Source of the DNA: an uncultured Clostridia bacterium
GTDB taxonomy: Bacteria; Bacillota; Clostridia; Christensenellales; Pumilibacteraceae
DNA length: 14,397 nt
Direction: 5' to 3'
NCBI GenBank assembly: GCA_947588325.1
Contig: CANPYH010000026.1
Coordinates: 1-14,397, forward strand
Positions 1-7,915 of the stretch are shown one piece after another (within the stretch, counting starts at the first letter, position 1; every line of letters starts with the position of its first letter). A program made the translations under genes and the position numbers. The notes under the pieces were generated by a model that was given only the letters and a program-made list of their open reading frames with translations, ran no database searches and was not told where the DNA came from.

Positions 1-38
1 GAAGCCGATATTTTTGTATCATTTTCATACTTCTTTTT

Positions 39-121
39 TGGTGCGGTTGACAGGAATCGAACCTGCATGGTCGCCCACAAGATCCTTAGTCTTGCGCGTC
101 TGCCAATTCCGCCACAACCGC
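39..121 (-). tRNA. tRNA-Leu (anticodon AAG), CCA encoded
   Basis: On the minus strand the 7-bp acceptor stem GCGGTTG/CAACCGC closes a class II tRNA with a long variable arm. The anticodon stem CAAGA/TCTTG encloses the 7-base loop CTAAGGA, which puts AAG at positions 34-36, so it should read CUU leucine codons. The T-arm (CAGG-TTCGATT-CCTG) and the D-arm (GCGGAATTGGCAGACGC) are canonical. The discriminator A is followed by an encoded CCA at 41-39. A34 is uncommon in bacterial tRNA-Leu and would presumably be deaminated to inosine. A tRNA-specific promoter lies just upstream. Confidence 0.95.
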
Positions 122-145
122 ATATGCTTTTTTCAAAGCCTTGTT

Positions 146-174
146 ATAATACTACATTTACGGGGGAATGTCAA
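146..174 (-). promoter_or_regulatory. sigma-70 promoter of the tRNA-Leu gene
   Basis: The minus strand reads TTGACA (174-169), a 17-base spacer, then TATTAT (151-146). This is one mismatch from consensus with ideal spacing, and the mature tRNA 5' end lies 24 bases downstream of the -10 box. It starts immediately after the stop of the preceding gene, so the tRNA can be transcribed independently of the galU operon. Confidence 0.85.
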
Positions 175-180
175 CAAAAT

Positions 181-822
181 TTATCGGTATTTAAGCATTT
201 TTTCAAGGTCGCTTTCCGCTATTGCTTTGCGGGTGCAGTTCGCCCCGCTGACGGCGAGAGAGATAAGATTTTTTTCGAAAAGCATATCGCCCTCCTTGTT
301 AAACTCCGCACTTCCGCTTCCGAGGTGCACGGTAGCGCCCAGCGACACCAACATTCTGAGCGGCGGAATACCCATTCCCTCGCCCATTGTCAGCGACGGT
401 GTGAGTATTGCCTCCGCGCCCGACTGTATCATCAGATCTATATCGTCCTTATCGAGGTAAGTACAGCCCGCGACATACGCGCCCTCGAGCAGTCCGTATT
501 TATGCGCAAGCCCGATCGGCGTCACGCCGTATCTCTTATCGCAACTACCCACCTCGTCGAGGGTGGAGCAGGCGTTAATGATTATCTTACTCTTCTCCGT
601 CAGCACGCTCTCTATAACCTTGTCTATTATGTCCTCGTCGAGCAGTACCGACGACAGGTAGACATTGCCCGTAACCTTGCCGCGGAAATCCTCATCCACT
701 ATGCGGAAGTTAGTCACCTTATCGCCACCGATCTCCTTCTTCCCCGCATAGTAAATGTGCGAACAGTTCTTACTGCCCGCACGTTTCAATATCTCTTCGT
801 CGAAAGTCAATGCGTTAAACAT
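181..822 (-). CDS. Truncated, probably non-catalytic amidohydrolase-like protein
   Basis: This protein of about 213 residues resembles the C-terminal half of the TRZ/ATZ (MtaD-like) amidohydrolase barrel. The resemblance runs from roughly residue 83 (NACSTLDEV, then GVTPIGLAHKYGLLEGAYVAG) through DKDDIDLMIQSGA and TPSLTMGEGMGIPP to a final strand reading LGSGS near 168-172. In active relatives these places read HLAET, AHCVHL, NPSSNM..SGIAP and GTDG. Here the ligand His is Asn84, the AH His is Gly120 and the Asp is Gly171, and no HxH segment exists. Half the usual length of about 430 residues and all visible metal ligands are missing, so hydrolase activity is unlikely. The ATG at 822 shares its A with the galU TGA (TGATG), and an in-frame GTG at 825 is the alternative start. 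It is translationally coupled to galU. Function unknown; assignment to this fold is an inference. Confidence 0.75.
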   Translation of the reverse strand: MFNALTFDEEILKRAGSKNCSHIYYAGKKEIGGDKVTNFRIVDEDFRGKVTGNVYLSSVLLDEDIIDKVIESVLTEKSKIIINACSTLDEVGSCDKRYGVTPIGLAHKYGLLEGAYVAGCTYLDKDDIDLMIQSGAEAILTPSLTMGEGMGIPPLRMLVSLGATVHLGSGSAEFNKEGDMLFEKNLISLAVSGANCTRKAIAESDLEKMLKYR

Positions 823-1691
823 CACAGTTTCAGCCCCTTGAGGAACTCTCTCGTTTCCTTCGCCGTATCGGGGTGGTCGAGCGCGTAGCTGATAGTAGCC
901 TGCACTGCCCCCGCCTTACTCCCCATGTCGTAGCGGTAGCCGTCGAAATCGTAAGCGCACAGTTTCCCCTCCTCGGCGAGCAAGCGCAACGCGTCGGTCA
1001 CCTGAAGTTCGCCCCGCTTATCCGGTTTAATGCGCGAGATCTTGTCGAATATCTCCGCTGTAAGCACGTACCTGCCGAGCGCCGCGAAAAGGCTGGGAGC
1101 GTCCTCTTTCTTCGGCTTCTCCACAATTCCCGTGCAGGCGTGAGCGCGGCTGTCCCCGCACAGTTCCTCTCCGAGCGCGGCGCAACCGTACATGTGTATC
1201 TTATCCTCGGGAACGGTCTGCCCGCCGAGAATACTCCTCCCGCTCTTTTCGTAAGCGTCTATAAGTTGCTTACTGACCGGTACTTCCGCTCTTACGAGGT
1301 CGTCGCCAGTCGAGAGCACGAAAGGGTCGCTACCAACGAACTCACGCGCCTTAACCAGTGCGTCCGCCATGCCCTTGGGCTGTTTCTGCACGGCGAAAAC
1401 AAACTTTGCGCCCCTGTCGATATGTTTGAGCGAGGCAAGCCCCTTTTCGTCGCCCTTCTTTTTCAACACCTTTTCCAGCTTGCCCTTGGGCGAGAAGTAG
1501 CGAACTATATCCTCTTTGCCCGGAGAAATAACGATACATATCTCCGTTATGCCGCTGTCCACCATCTCATCCACAATGTATTGCAACACGGGTGTATCGA
1601 CGACAGGCAGCATTTCCTTGGGCAGAGCCTTGGTCGCGGGAAGAAATCTCGTGCCCTGACCGCCGCAAAGAATAACGCCCTTATTTACCAT
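822..1691 (-). CDS. galU: UTP-glucose-1-phosphate uridylyltransferase
   Basis: This 289-residue nucleotidyltransferase would make UDP-glucose from UTP and glucose-1-phosphate for cell-envelope and exopolysaccharide synthesis in the cytoplasm. The N-terminal signature GGQGTRFLPATKALPKEML (residues 10-28) is the NTP-binding loop with the GalU-type PKEMLPV ending. The metal-binding aspartates lie in STGDDL (127-132), and the C-terminal part carries GELQVTDAL and a YDMGSKAG segment typical of GalU. One departure is KQPKGMADAL near 103-112, where GalU usually reads a GLGHA-type loop, so some divergence in nucleotide or sugar contacts is possible. The ATG at 1691 follows a GGGGGAAAGGA ribosome-binding site. 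It starts 24 bases after the zinc-ribbon gene and overlaps the next gene by one base, so it sits at the end of the dgt-dnaG-rpoD operon. Confidence 0.93.
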   Translation of the reverse strand: MVNKGVILCGGQGTRFLPATKALPKEMLPVVDTPVLQYIVDEMVDSGITEICIVISPGKEDIVRYFSPKGKLEKVLKKKGDEKGLASLKHIDRGAKFVFAVQKQPKGMADALVKAREFVGSDPFVLSTGDDLVRAEVPVSKQLIDAYEKSGRSILGGQTVPEDKIHMYGCAALGEELCGDSRAHACTGIVEKPKKEDAPSLFAALGRYVLTAEIFDKISRIKPDKRGELQVTDALRLLAEEGKLCAYDFDGYRYDMGSKAGAVQATISYALDHPDTAKETREFLKGLKL

Positions 1692-1715
1692 ATTCCTTTC
1701 CCCCTGTTCTGCCTT

Positions 1716-2435
1716 TTAGCGAAGATATACCAGCCGACGGCAGGTTTCGCATTGGCATATTCCCTTTGATTTAAGCTCGCTCTTGCTCGTTTGCGAGAGC
1801 ACCATTCCGCACACGCCGCAAGCATAGCTGTTTTCGTCTCCCGCAACCGCGACGTATATAGGCACGGCGACGCCCTCCGACCTCGCCTTTGCGTAACGCT
1901 CGAGGAGGTCTTTGTCTATCTTTTCACCGAGAGCTTTCATCTGTCCCTCGATCTTTTCACGCTCGGGCTTGACTTGGTCCTTGTACTCTTCCAGCTTCTT
2001 TTTGGTCTTATCGAACTCTTCCCTGACCGTTTTGCGGGTATCGAGGGACTTAACCGCCTCTGCGGATATGCGCTTTATGCGGTCTATCCTACTCGCTATT
2101 TTATTCCTGCAACTGTCAAGGCGTGATTTAAGCGACTCGAGACGGGGCAAAAACTTCGCCTTTTCCTCATCGTTTTCAGCCGCGGCGAACTCCTTTTCCA
2201 GCGTCTCCAATGTTTTAAGCGTGGTCTTGAACTCGGCATATACCCTTTCTATTTCCGCCGCAAGCGTCTCCGACTCTGCCGAACCCGCGTTGAGATTGGC
2301 CTGAACCTCGTTGAATTTGCTACGAGCCGCGTCAAGGCGCTTCTTGTCGGGGTGGTTATTATATTCGACATTCATCTTGCGAAGCGCAATATCGAGCTTT
2401 TGATATTCCAACATTGTTTGCATATTTTCCGTCAT
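1716..2435 (-). CDS. Coiled-coil protein with C-terminal C4 zinc ribbon (DUF164/CdsZ-like)
   Basis: This 239-residue protein has about 170 residues of charged, heptad-like helix (many E, K, R, L) followed by a zinc ribbon: CGVC near residue 206-209 and CETC about 20 residues later, with a C-terminal RRLVYLR. This is the layout of the bacterial zinc-ribbon family often found beside Nif3-like genes, whose members bind nucleic acid or partner proteins through the coiled coil. The exact role is unsettled. Its ATG at 2435 overlaps the stop of the Nif3-like gene by four bases (ATGA), so it is translationally coupled. The length is normal for the family. Confidence 0.88.
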   Translation of the reverse strand: MTENMQTMLEYQKLDIALRKMNVEYNNHPDKKRLDAARSKFNEVQANLNAGSAESETLAAEIERVYAEFKTTLKTLETLEKEFAAAENDEEKAKFLPRLESLKSRLDSCRNKIASRIDRIKRISAEAVKSLDTRKTVREEFDKTKKKLEEYKDQVKPEREKIEGQMKALGEKIDKDLLERYAKARSEGVAVPIYVAVAGDENSYACGVCGMVLSQTSKSELKSKGICQCETCRRLVYLR

Positions 2436-3235
2436 AAATCCTCCTGCAGGACGGGATCGGTCTCTGTTTTGCTGACTATGAACTCCGCGTCCGATCCGTC
2501 TTTTACCGCGTATTCCGTCAATCTTTCAGCCAATTCGCTTAAATAAACGCGCTCCATTGCGTAGTGCTGCATGACTATCAAATTCATTCCGCTCCGCGCG
2601 GCATACAACAAAACGTGGTGCGGCACGTCGGCGGTTGCATAACAGTCCGCGCCAAGCTCCGCCGCCAATTTCACATACTCTAAGCTCCCCGCGCCGCCGT
2701 TGATTATCGCGACCCGACGGAGAGGGGTTTTTGCGTCGCCCACTATCCGTACATGTCTGTCGCCGCAAGCGTCCGCAAGTCCTTTTGCCAGCTCGCCCAC
2801 CGTCGTATTTACTTCGCCGATGCGCCCGACGGCTATGCCGTCAATCACTTCCATTGCCCGCGCGTTCTCAAGCCCCGCTATGCGAGCGACGCAATCGTTT
2901 ATTCCGCCGTTGCAGAAGTCGAGATTGGTGTGCGCGGAGTATACCGTTATCCCCGCACGTGCCGCAGCAAGCACCGTCCGACCGACGGGATCCTCGTCTG
3001 TAACCCGCCTGAAGGAGCGGAATATCACGGGGTGGTGGGATATTATCAGCTTCGCGCCGAGCTTTTCCGCCTCGGCGACAACGGCTTCGGTGCAGTCGAG
3101 GCAGAGCAGGACTTTAACCGTACTACCCGCTTCCGAACCGACGAGCAGTCCGACGTTATCCTCGAAATCGGGCTGAGTGGCGGACTCGGGCGCCATATCG
3201 CGTATGTATGAAAGTATCGTGCTTATCTTTGCCAT
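2432..3235 (-). CDS. Nif3-like dinuclear metal centre protein (YqfO/YbgI family)
   Basis: This 267-residue cytoplasmic protein belongs to the Nif3-like family, which forms toroidal hexamers with a two-metal site. Visible family marks are the N-terminal DNVGLLVG (residues 26-33), LIISHHPVIFR (64-74) carrying the metal-binding His pair, AHTNLDFCNGGIND around 101-114, and a C-terminal HHVLLYAARSGMNLIVMQHYAME carrying the second set of ligands. Biochemical function is debated (GTP cyclohydrolase-like or metal-related roles have been suggested). It lacks the long inserted PII-like domain of Bacillus YqfO. It overlaps trmK by 13 bases, and its start at 3235 is set by a strong AGGAGGTG site inside the end of trmK. 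Confidence 0.92.
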   Translation of the reverse strand: MAKISTILSYIRDMAPESATQPDFEDNVGLLVGSEAGSTVKVLLCLDCTEAVVAEAEKLGAKLIISHHPVIFRSFRRVTDEDPVGRTVLAAARAGITVYSAHTNLDFCNGGINDCVARIAGLENARAMEVIDGIAVGRIGEVNTTVGELAKGLADACGDRHVRIVGDAKTPLRRVAIINGGAGSLEYVKLAAELGADCYATADVPHHVLLYAARSGMNLIVMQHYAMERVYLSELAERLTEYAVKDGSDAEFIVSKTETDPVLQEDL

Positions 3236-3828
3236 ACGAGCACCTCCTCTATCTCGCGGATCTTCGCCGCGTTAGCCTCTTCGCTGTTTTTAAGATTATT
3301 AAGCAAGCGCGTGAGTTTTTTTTCCAACGCGGCGTTTTTCCGCTTATAGAACTTTCCGTATGCGATTTGCATACTGTCAACCGTCATGTCGCCCTTTTCG
3401 GCGCGGAGTAAGTCGTAAAACTTCCCCGCCGCCTCGAAGCACTCGTCGATATCGAGATCGTATCCCAAGTCGCGAAGTTCGGCTCTGACGAGTTCGGTAT
3501 GCGATTGCGGGGACAGAACGAGGGTCGCTCTGCCCGTATACCGCGAAAGTATGTCCGCTATGGTATGTCCGCCCATGCCGCAAATCATTATGCAGTCCGC
3601 TTTCCGCGCCTCCTCGGGCACGCCGTCCGCAACGATATACGTTACGTTGGGATAGTCGCGGAGAGTAACCCTTGCTTTTGCAAGACAGGTCTCGCTTATA
3701 TCCGACACGACGGCGCTATCGCACAGCCCCTTCCGGAGGGCAAGCTCGGTCAGCCTCGCATGGTCGCAACCTACCTCGGCGAGCAGTCCGCACTTCGGGA
3801 GCACGGATACTATCTTCTCGAACCTCAC
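3223..3828 (-). CDS. trmK: tRNA (adenine(22)-N(1))-methyltransferase
   Basis: This 201-residue class I SAM-dependent methyltransferase should methylate N1 of A22 in tRNA. Motif I reads EVGCDHARL (residues 18-26, the family usually has D-[IV]-G-[ST]-DHAYL), followed by VVSDIS near 40-45 as the ribose-binding strand. IMICGMGG near 77-84 is the characteristic TrmK motif. The C-terminal 60 residues are helical and charged, as in TrmK homologues, where they form a coiled-coil tail. The start is GTG at 3828, overlapping the rpoD stop (GTGA); the family N terminus is a little longer, so the protein is slightly trimmed. The rpoD-trmK-nif3 order is common in Firmicutes and supports the call. Confidence 0.93.
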   Translation of the reverse strand: MRFEKIVSVLPKCGLLAEVGCDHARLTELALRKGLCDSAVVSDISETCLAKARVTLRDYPNVTYIVADGVPEEARKADCIMICGMGGHTIADILSRYTGRATLVLSPQSHTELVRAELRDLGYDLDIDECFEAAGKFYDLLRAEKGDMTVDSMQIAYGKFYKRKNAALEKKLTRLLNNLKNSEEANAAKIREIEEVLVWQR

Positions 3829-4982
3829 GTTTCGGTGTGGTAGCTTTTAAGCCGCTTGCTCCGCGCGGGATTCCGCAACTTCCGCAACGCTTTAGCCTCT
3901 ATCTGTCTTATGCGCTCCCTCGTTACCCCGAAGCGTTTGCCCACTTCTTCGAGAGTGCGGGGGTGCGAACCGTCTATGCCGTAGCGGAGGCGTATAACCG
4001 CCTGTTCGCGGGGAGTGAGCGTTTCGAGAACGCGCATAAGCTCCTCTTTAAGCATAGTGTTAGTCACCTGATCCTGCGGGCTGGTTGCATGCGTATCCTC
4101 GAGGAAGTCGCCGAGATGGCTGTCCTCTTCCTCGCCGATAGGCGTTTCGAGCGACACGGGATCCTGCGCTATCTTTTGTATCTCGCGCACCTTCTCCTCC
4201 GTCATGCCCATTTCTTTGGCTATCTCGGAGGGAGTGGGATCCCGACCGAGTTCCTGCACGAGGAAGCGCGTTGTGCGCGTGAGTTTGTTAATAGTCTCGA
4301 CCATGTGCACGGGTATGCGAATGGTCCTTGCCTGATCGGCTATCGCTCTCGTTATCGCCTGTCTAATCCACCAGGTCGCGTATGTCGAGAAGCGGAAGCC
4401 CTTGGTATAGTCGAACTTCTCAACCGCCTTCATTAGACCCATGTTGCCTTCCTGTATGAGGTCGAGGAAGAGCATTCCCCTGCCCACATACCGCTTTGCT
4501 ATGGATACGACGAGACGGAGGTTAGCCTCGGAAAGGCGGGCTTTGGCCTTTTCGTCGCCGTCAGCCATTCTCTTCGCAAGCTCTATCTCCTCGTCGCCCG
4601 AAAGAAGGGGTACTCTGCCTATGTCTTTGAGATATACTTTGACGGGATCGTCCGACGATAACGTCGTATCCGTCAATATCTTCTCCAAAGAGTCGTCCTT
4701 CATCGGCTCTATCTGCGTTTCTTTTATGACTATGCCGTTCTCCTGAAGTATGCGAATAACTTCGTCTATCTCGTATGCCGTCGCTTCGCAGCTTACTACT
4801 ATTTTTTCGCCGACCTCATCCGAAGTAAGACTGCCGCGCTGCTTACCGAGCGCAATCAGTTTGTTTAATTCTTTTAATATCTTATCGTTCAATACTGCTT
4901 TTTGCTCCGTTTCCGTAGTTTTGGTCTCAGTAGTCTTGTCAATCGTCTTATCGTTTATCACTTTGTTTTCGTTGTCGTTCAT
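3825..4982 (-). CDS. rpoD: RNA polymerase primary sigma factor (sigma-70/SigA)
   Basis: This 385-residue primary sigma factor directs housekeeping promoter recognition. Region 1.1 is short (about residues 30-90), preceded by a hydrophilic Thr/Lys/Glu-rich tail. Region 1.2 begins at DDPVKVYLKDIGRVPLLS (111-128). Regions 2.1-2.4 span about 152-228 with LRLVVSIAKRY, DLIQEGNMGLMKAVEKFD and FRFSTYATWWIRQAITRAI, the promoter-melting and -10 reading parts. Region 3 lies near 230-290. Region 4 carries LTPREQAVIRLRYG (322-335) and the helix-turn-helix LEEVGKRFGVTRERIRQIEAKALRKLR (344-370) that reads the -35. There is no non-conserved insert, as in Gram-positive SigA. It overlaps dnaG by four bases (ATGA) and trmK by four, so it is the core of a tightly coupled operon. 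Confidence 0.98.
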   Translation of the reverse strand: MNDNENKVINDKTIDKTTETKTTETEQKAVLNDKILKELNKLIALGKQRGSLTSDEVGEKIVVSCEATAYEIDEVIRILQENGIVIKETQIEPMKDDSLEKILTDTTLSSDDPVKVYLKDIGRVPLLSGDEEIELAKRMADGDEKAKARLSEANLRLVVSIAKRYVGRGMLFLDLIQEGNMGLMKAVEKFDYTKGFRFSTYATWWIRQAITRAIADQARTIRIPVHMVETINKLTRTTRFLVQELGRDPTPSEIAKEMGMTEEKVREIQKIAQDPVSLETPIGEEEDSHLGDFLEDTHATSPQDQVTNTMLKEELMRVLETLTPREQAVIRLRYGIDGSHPRTLEEVGKRFGVTRERIRQIEAKALRKLRNPARSKRLKSYHTET

Positions 4983-6733
4983 TTACTTCCTCCGTCTCTT
5001 CTTAACTTTTTGAGCTTTTTCTGCAGTTCCATACTTTGTATCAGCAAACTCGGGTCCTTACTCTCGTCATAGCGCTTCATCAATTCATCGCGCTGTCTGT
5101 CTAACCTCTCGCATTTCAGTTGCAACACGCACGCCGAGTACATCTCGCGGCTGTCCATGCCGCCGAAATCGAACCCGACGATATCGGTGAGTTGCTGCTG
5201 AAATTCTTCGGGCAGATCGGAATACAGCATTGCGCCGACGTCCTTAAGCCCCCTCATTCTGCTGTCCGTTACAGAGTCTACTACAAGTTTTCCGAAGCCC
5301 TCTGTAAATATTTCGTTCATGTCGCCGACTTCCACATATTCTCTGTCGGCTATGTACGCGGCGAGCAGGAATGCTTCGTTTTTATCCATGCTCTCCTTCT
5401 TTTGTTCTTCCTCGCGCTTTTCCTGTTTAGGCTCCTCGTCGGGCGGCGCTATTTCCGCCTGACGGCGCAATACGTTCATGTCGTAACCCGTTTCGGTCGC
5501 TATCGTGCGAAGATATTCCTCCGTTTCCACGGGATTGTCAAGTCGCCTTGTCAGCGCGACCGCCTCCGCCGCGTACTTCGCTCTTTCGTCGCGGTCCTCG
5601 AGATTGTATTTCTCGCGGAGCTTTTTGAGCTTATACTCGGTCAGCGGCAACGCTTCGTCGAGCAGCTTGCGATATTTTTCCACGCCGTTCTCGCTGTTAA
5701 CCACCTCGTCGGGATCCATTCCCTCGGGCAGTTGCACGACCTTAACGGTCAACCCCCTTTCGCGCAGGATATCCAATCCGCGGAGAGTTGCCTTTTGCCC
5801 CGCGCCGTCGCCGTCGTAACTGATATATACCTTGTCGGTATAGTTCTTGATCTGGCGGGCGTGGTTATAGGTCAATGCCGTGCCCATGCTTGCTACGGCG
5901 GTATCGAAGCCGGCTTTATGTAGCGCAATGACGTCCATTTGCCCCTCGCACATGATGATATAGTCTATCATGCCGAGTTGGCGGCGCTTTTTAAGCAGGT
6001 TAAGCGCGTAAACCGTGCGCGACTTATCGAACAATTCGGTCTGCGGTGTGTTGTAATACTTCGCTCTGTCCGTCTTTTCGAGCACTCGCCCGCTGAACCC
6101 CACGACTTGTCCGAGATTGCTTATTATGGGAAACATAAGTCTGCCGCGGAAAAGATCGAAGTATCCGTACTCATTGTAACCGACCAGCCCCGCTTCTTTC
6201 ATTTCCGTCTCCGTGAAGCCCTTGCCCTTGAGATAGTTAACCGCGTCGCTCGAGTCAATGGAATAACCGAGCCCGAACCTCGTTACTATGTTGGGCGGCA
6301 GGTTGCGCTTCGCAATATAAGCGTTGGCTATGTCGGCTTTGGGAGAGCGGAGATTTTCGTGGTAATGCAATGCCGCTTCCCGCAGGAGTTCATAGAGCCG
6401 CATTCTCTTCTGCTTGTCCGCTTTGGGCGCCGAACGACCCGTCAGTTCGGGCAGCTCCATATGCGCCTCATCCGCAAGCATTTTAATGGCGTCTATCGTC
6501 TCTATACTCTCTATGTCCCGCAAAAAGGTTATGGCGTTACCGCCCTTTCCGCAACCGAAGCAATGGTAAAGCTGTTTGATTGGATCTACGGTGAACGACG
6601 GTGTGCGCTCGCTGTGAAAAGGGCAGCATGCCTTAAATGTGTTGCCCGAACGTTTCAACGAACAATACCGCGATATCAACTTGACAATGTCGGTATTTTC
6701 TATCAACCGATCGCAAAATTCACCGAATTCCAT
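4979..6733 (-). CDS. dnaG: DNA primase
   Basis: This 584-residue primase would synthesise RNA primers at the replication fork. The CHC2 zinc-binding domain holds ligands C37, H40, C58 and C61 (CPFHSERTPSF...YHCFGCGKGG). The core polymerase domain follows, including FSGR at 213-216. The TOPRIM fold has the catalytic Glu at 263 (CEGQMDVIALHKAGF) and the metal-binding YDGDGAG (306-312, D307 and D309). The C-terminal 150 residues are charged and should be the DnaB helicase-interaction domain, which is poorly conserved. The start at 6733 lies nine bases after the dgt stop; a GGAGAAG site inside the end of dgt is rather distant (about 15 bases). It is coupled to rpoD by an ATGA overlap, as in the classic macromolecular synthesis operon. 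Confidence 0.98.
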   Translation of the reverse strand: MEFGEFCDRLIENTDIVKLISRYCSLKRSGNTFKACCPFHSERTPSFTVDPIKQLYHCFGCGKGGNAITFLRDIESIETIDAIKMLADEAHMELPELTGRSAPKADKQKRMRLYELLREAALHYHENLRSPKADIANAYIAKRNLPPNIVTRFGLGYSIDSSDAVNYLKGKGFTETEMKEAGLVGYNEYGYFDLFRGRLMFPIISNLGQVVGFSGRVLEKTDRAKYYNTPQTELFDKSRTVYALNLLKKRRQLGMIDYIIMCEGQMDVIALHKAGFDTAVASMGTALTYNHARQIKNYTDKVYISYDGDGAGQKATLRGLDILRERGLTVKVVQLPEGMDPDEVVNSENGVEKYRKLLDEALPLTEYKLKKLREKYNLEDRDERAKYAAEAVALTRRLDNPVETEEYLRTIATETGYDMNVLRRQAEIAPPDEEPKQEKREEEQKKESMDKNEAFLLAAYIADREYVEVGDMNEIFTEGFGKLVVDSVTDSRMRGLKDVGAMLYSDLPEEFQQQLTDIVGFDFGGMDSREMYSACVLQLKCERLDRQRDELMKRYDESKDPSLLIQSMELQKKLKKLRRDGGSK

Positions 6734-6742
6734 TTTTGCTTA

Positions 6743-7747
6743 TTACAACTTCTCCCAGCCTTTGGGTACATAAATCTGCTCGAACACGTGTATGAGATAT
6801 GTATCGCTCATAGTCGCTATGTAGTCGCAGACTTTTTGTTTGTCGCTCGCGTCAAGCCGAAGTATAAAGTCGGGTAGCTCGTCCATGTTCGCGAGAAAGT
6901 GATCGAATAACATTTCTATCATGTGCTCGACTTTCGGTTCTTCCGATTTTGCGAGCGGGGATTTATACACTTTCTCGAACATGAAGGCGCGGAACTCTTC
7001 TATCGCCGCCCGAGCGCCGTCGCTCGGGGATACGGTCGGCTTGCCGTAGCTATTCTCTATTACGTCCCTGATCATGGCGTCGATGCGCTTGCCGTGAGAA
7101 CTGCCGAAGGTCTCGACAACCGAGCGAGGAAGATCGGACGCGCTTATCACGCCGCCCCGTATTGCGTCGTCTACGTCGTGGTTAAGGTAGGCAATCTGGT
7201 CGCTGTAACAGACTATCTTTCCTTCGATCGTTGCGGGGTTACCGCGGCGGGTGTGATTCAATATCCCGTCCCTTACCTCGAAAGTAAGATTCATGCCCTT
7301 CCCTTCGTACTCGACGCAGTCCACAACGCGGATAGACTGCCGTTCGTGGCTGAACCCTCCGTCGCCGCTCATCTTACGGTTCAACGCGCGCTCGCCTGCA
7401 TGTCCGAAAGGGGTGTGCCCAAGGTCGTGCGCAAGCCCTATGGCTTCGACGAGATCTTCGTTCATGCGTAACGCGCGGGCAATGCTCCGAGCAATTTGCG
7501 CGACTTCGAGTGTGTGCGTCAGACGCGTCCTGTAATGGTCCCCTTCTGGAGCAAGAAAGACTTGCGTTTTGTGCTTAAGGCGGCGAAAGGACTTACAATG
7601 AATTATGCGGTCGCGATCTCTCTGGAATTCCGTGCGTAAATTACAGGGCGTTATCGGAAATACTCTGCCCTTGGTATCCTTCGACTTGCACGCATAAGGA
7701 GACAGATACTTGTCCTCTATCTCGTAGATCACTTTCGTATAATCCAT
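6743..7747 (-). CDS. dgt: Deoxyguanosinetriphosphate triphosphohydrolase-like protein (HD domain)
   Basis: This 334-residue HD-superfamily enzyme should cleave dNTPs (classically dGTP) to the nucleoside and triphosphate, adjusting the nucleotide pool. The N-terminal RTEFQRDRDRIIHCKSFRRLKHKTQVF (38-64) is the family's nucleotide-contacting segment. The HD metal site is seen as RLTHTLEV (H78), GLAHDLGHTPFGHAGE (H107, D108) and YSDQIAYLNHDVDDAI near residue 200. The length matches the short Gram-positive class, which is often allosterically activated. It is first in the operon with dnaG and rpoD, an arrangement seen in many Clostridia, which links dNTP homeostasis to replication. The start at 7747 follows a distant AGGAGGGG site. 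A consensus promoter lies about 77 bases upstream. Confidence 0.95.
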   Translation of the reverse strand: MDYTKVIYEIEDKYLSPYACKSKDTKGRVFPITPCNLRTEFQRDRDRIIHCKSFRRLKHKTQVFLAPEGDHYRTRLTHTLEVAQIARSIARALRMNEDLVEAIGLAHDLGHTPFGHAGERALNRKMSGDGGFSHERQSIRVVDCVEYEGKGMNLTFEVRDGILNHTRRGNPATIEGKIVCYSDQIAYLNHDVDDAIRGGVISASDLPRSVVETFGSSHGKRIDAMIRDVIENSYGKPTVSPSDGARAAIEEFRAFMFEKVYKSPLAKSEEPKVEHMIEMLFDHFLANMDELPDFILRLDASDKQKVCDYIATMSDTYLIHVFEQIYVPKGWEKL

Positions 7748-7820
7748 TTTCAGCCGCTATTCCCCTCCTATCGCAAACGCAATGCGCACACTTCGCCTTT
7801 TACAGGTAATAATTAGCTTT

Positions 7821-7833
7821 GTGATTATATCAC
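7821..7833. promoter_or_regulatory. Candidate operator palindrome over the operon -10 box
   Basis: The 13-mer GTGATTATATCAC is a perfect inverted repeat (GTGAT-TAT-ATCAC) exactly covering the -10 hexamer of the dgt promoter. A further half-site-like GTGATAT occurs at 7863-7869, upstream of the -35. The position suits a repressor, but part of the symmetry comes for free from the TATAAT box, so the operator role is inference. Confidence 0.35.
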
Positions 7834-7852
7834 TCATATTATTGTTTGTCAA
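7824..7852 (-). promoter_or_regulatory. Consensus promoter of the dgt-dnaG-rpoD operon
   Basis: The minus strand shows TTGACA (7852-7847), a 17-base spacer, and TATAAT (7829-7824), a perfect sigma-70 match. The expected transcript starts near 7817, giving a leader of about 70 nt before the dgt ATG. It is the only strong promoter seen upstream of the operon. Confidence 0.88.
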
Positions 7853-7915
7853 TACCATTTTAGTGATATTTTAATATTTTTTATTAAAACTATAATTTGT
7901 TTTGCCCATATTCAA

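Noticed and set aside
822..1691. Glucose-1-phosphate thymidylyltransferase (RmlA) instead of GalU
   Set aside because: The PKEMLPV start, total length and GELQVTDAL and GSKAG blocks are GalU-type; only the KQPKGMADAL loop is unusual.
67..1769. Long plus-strand frames opposite the amidohydrolase-like gene and galU
   Set aside because: They are mirror frames of clear minus-strand genes with family motifs; the products are Arg/His/Tyr-rich, without family features or ribosome-binding sites.
3672..4436. 254-codon plus-strand frame opposite rpoD/trmK
   Set aside because: Antisense shadow of the strongly conserved sigma factor; no start site and an abnormal amino-acid composition.
5939..6877. 312-codon plus-strand frame opposite dnaG/dgt
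   Set aside because: Shadow of GC-rich genes; the opposite frame contains intact DnaG and HD motifs.
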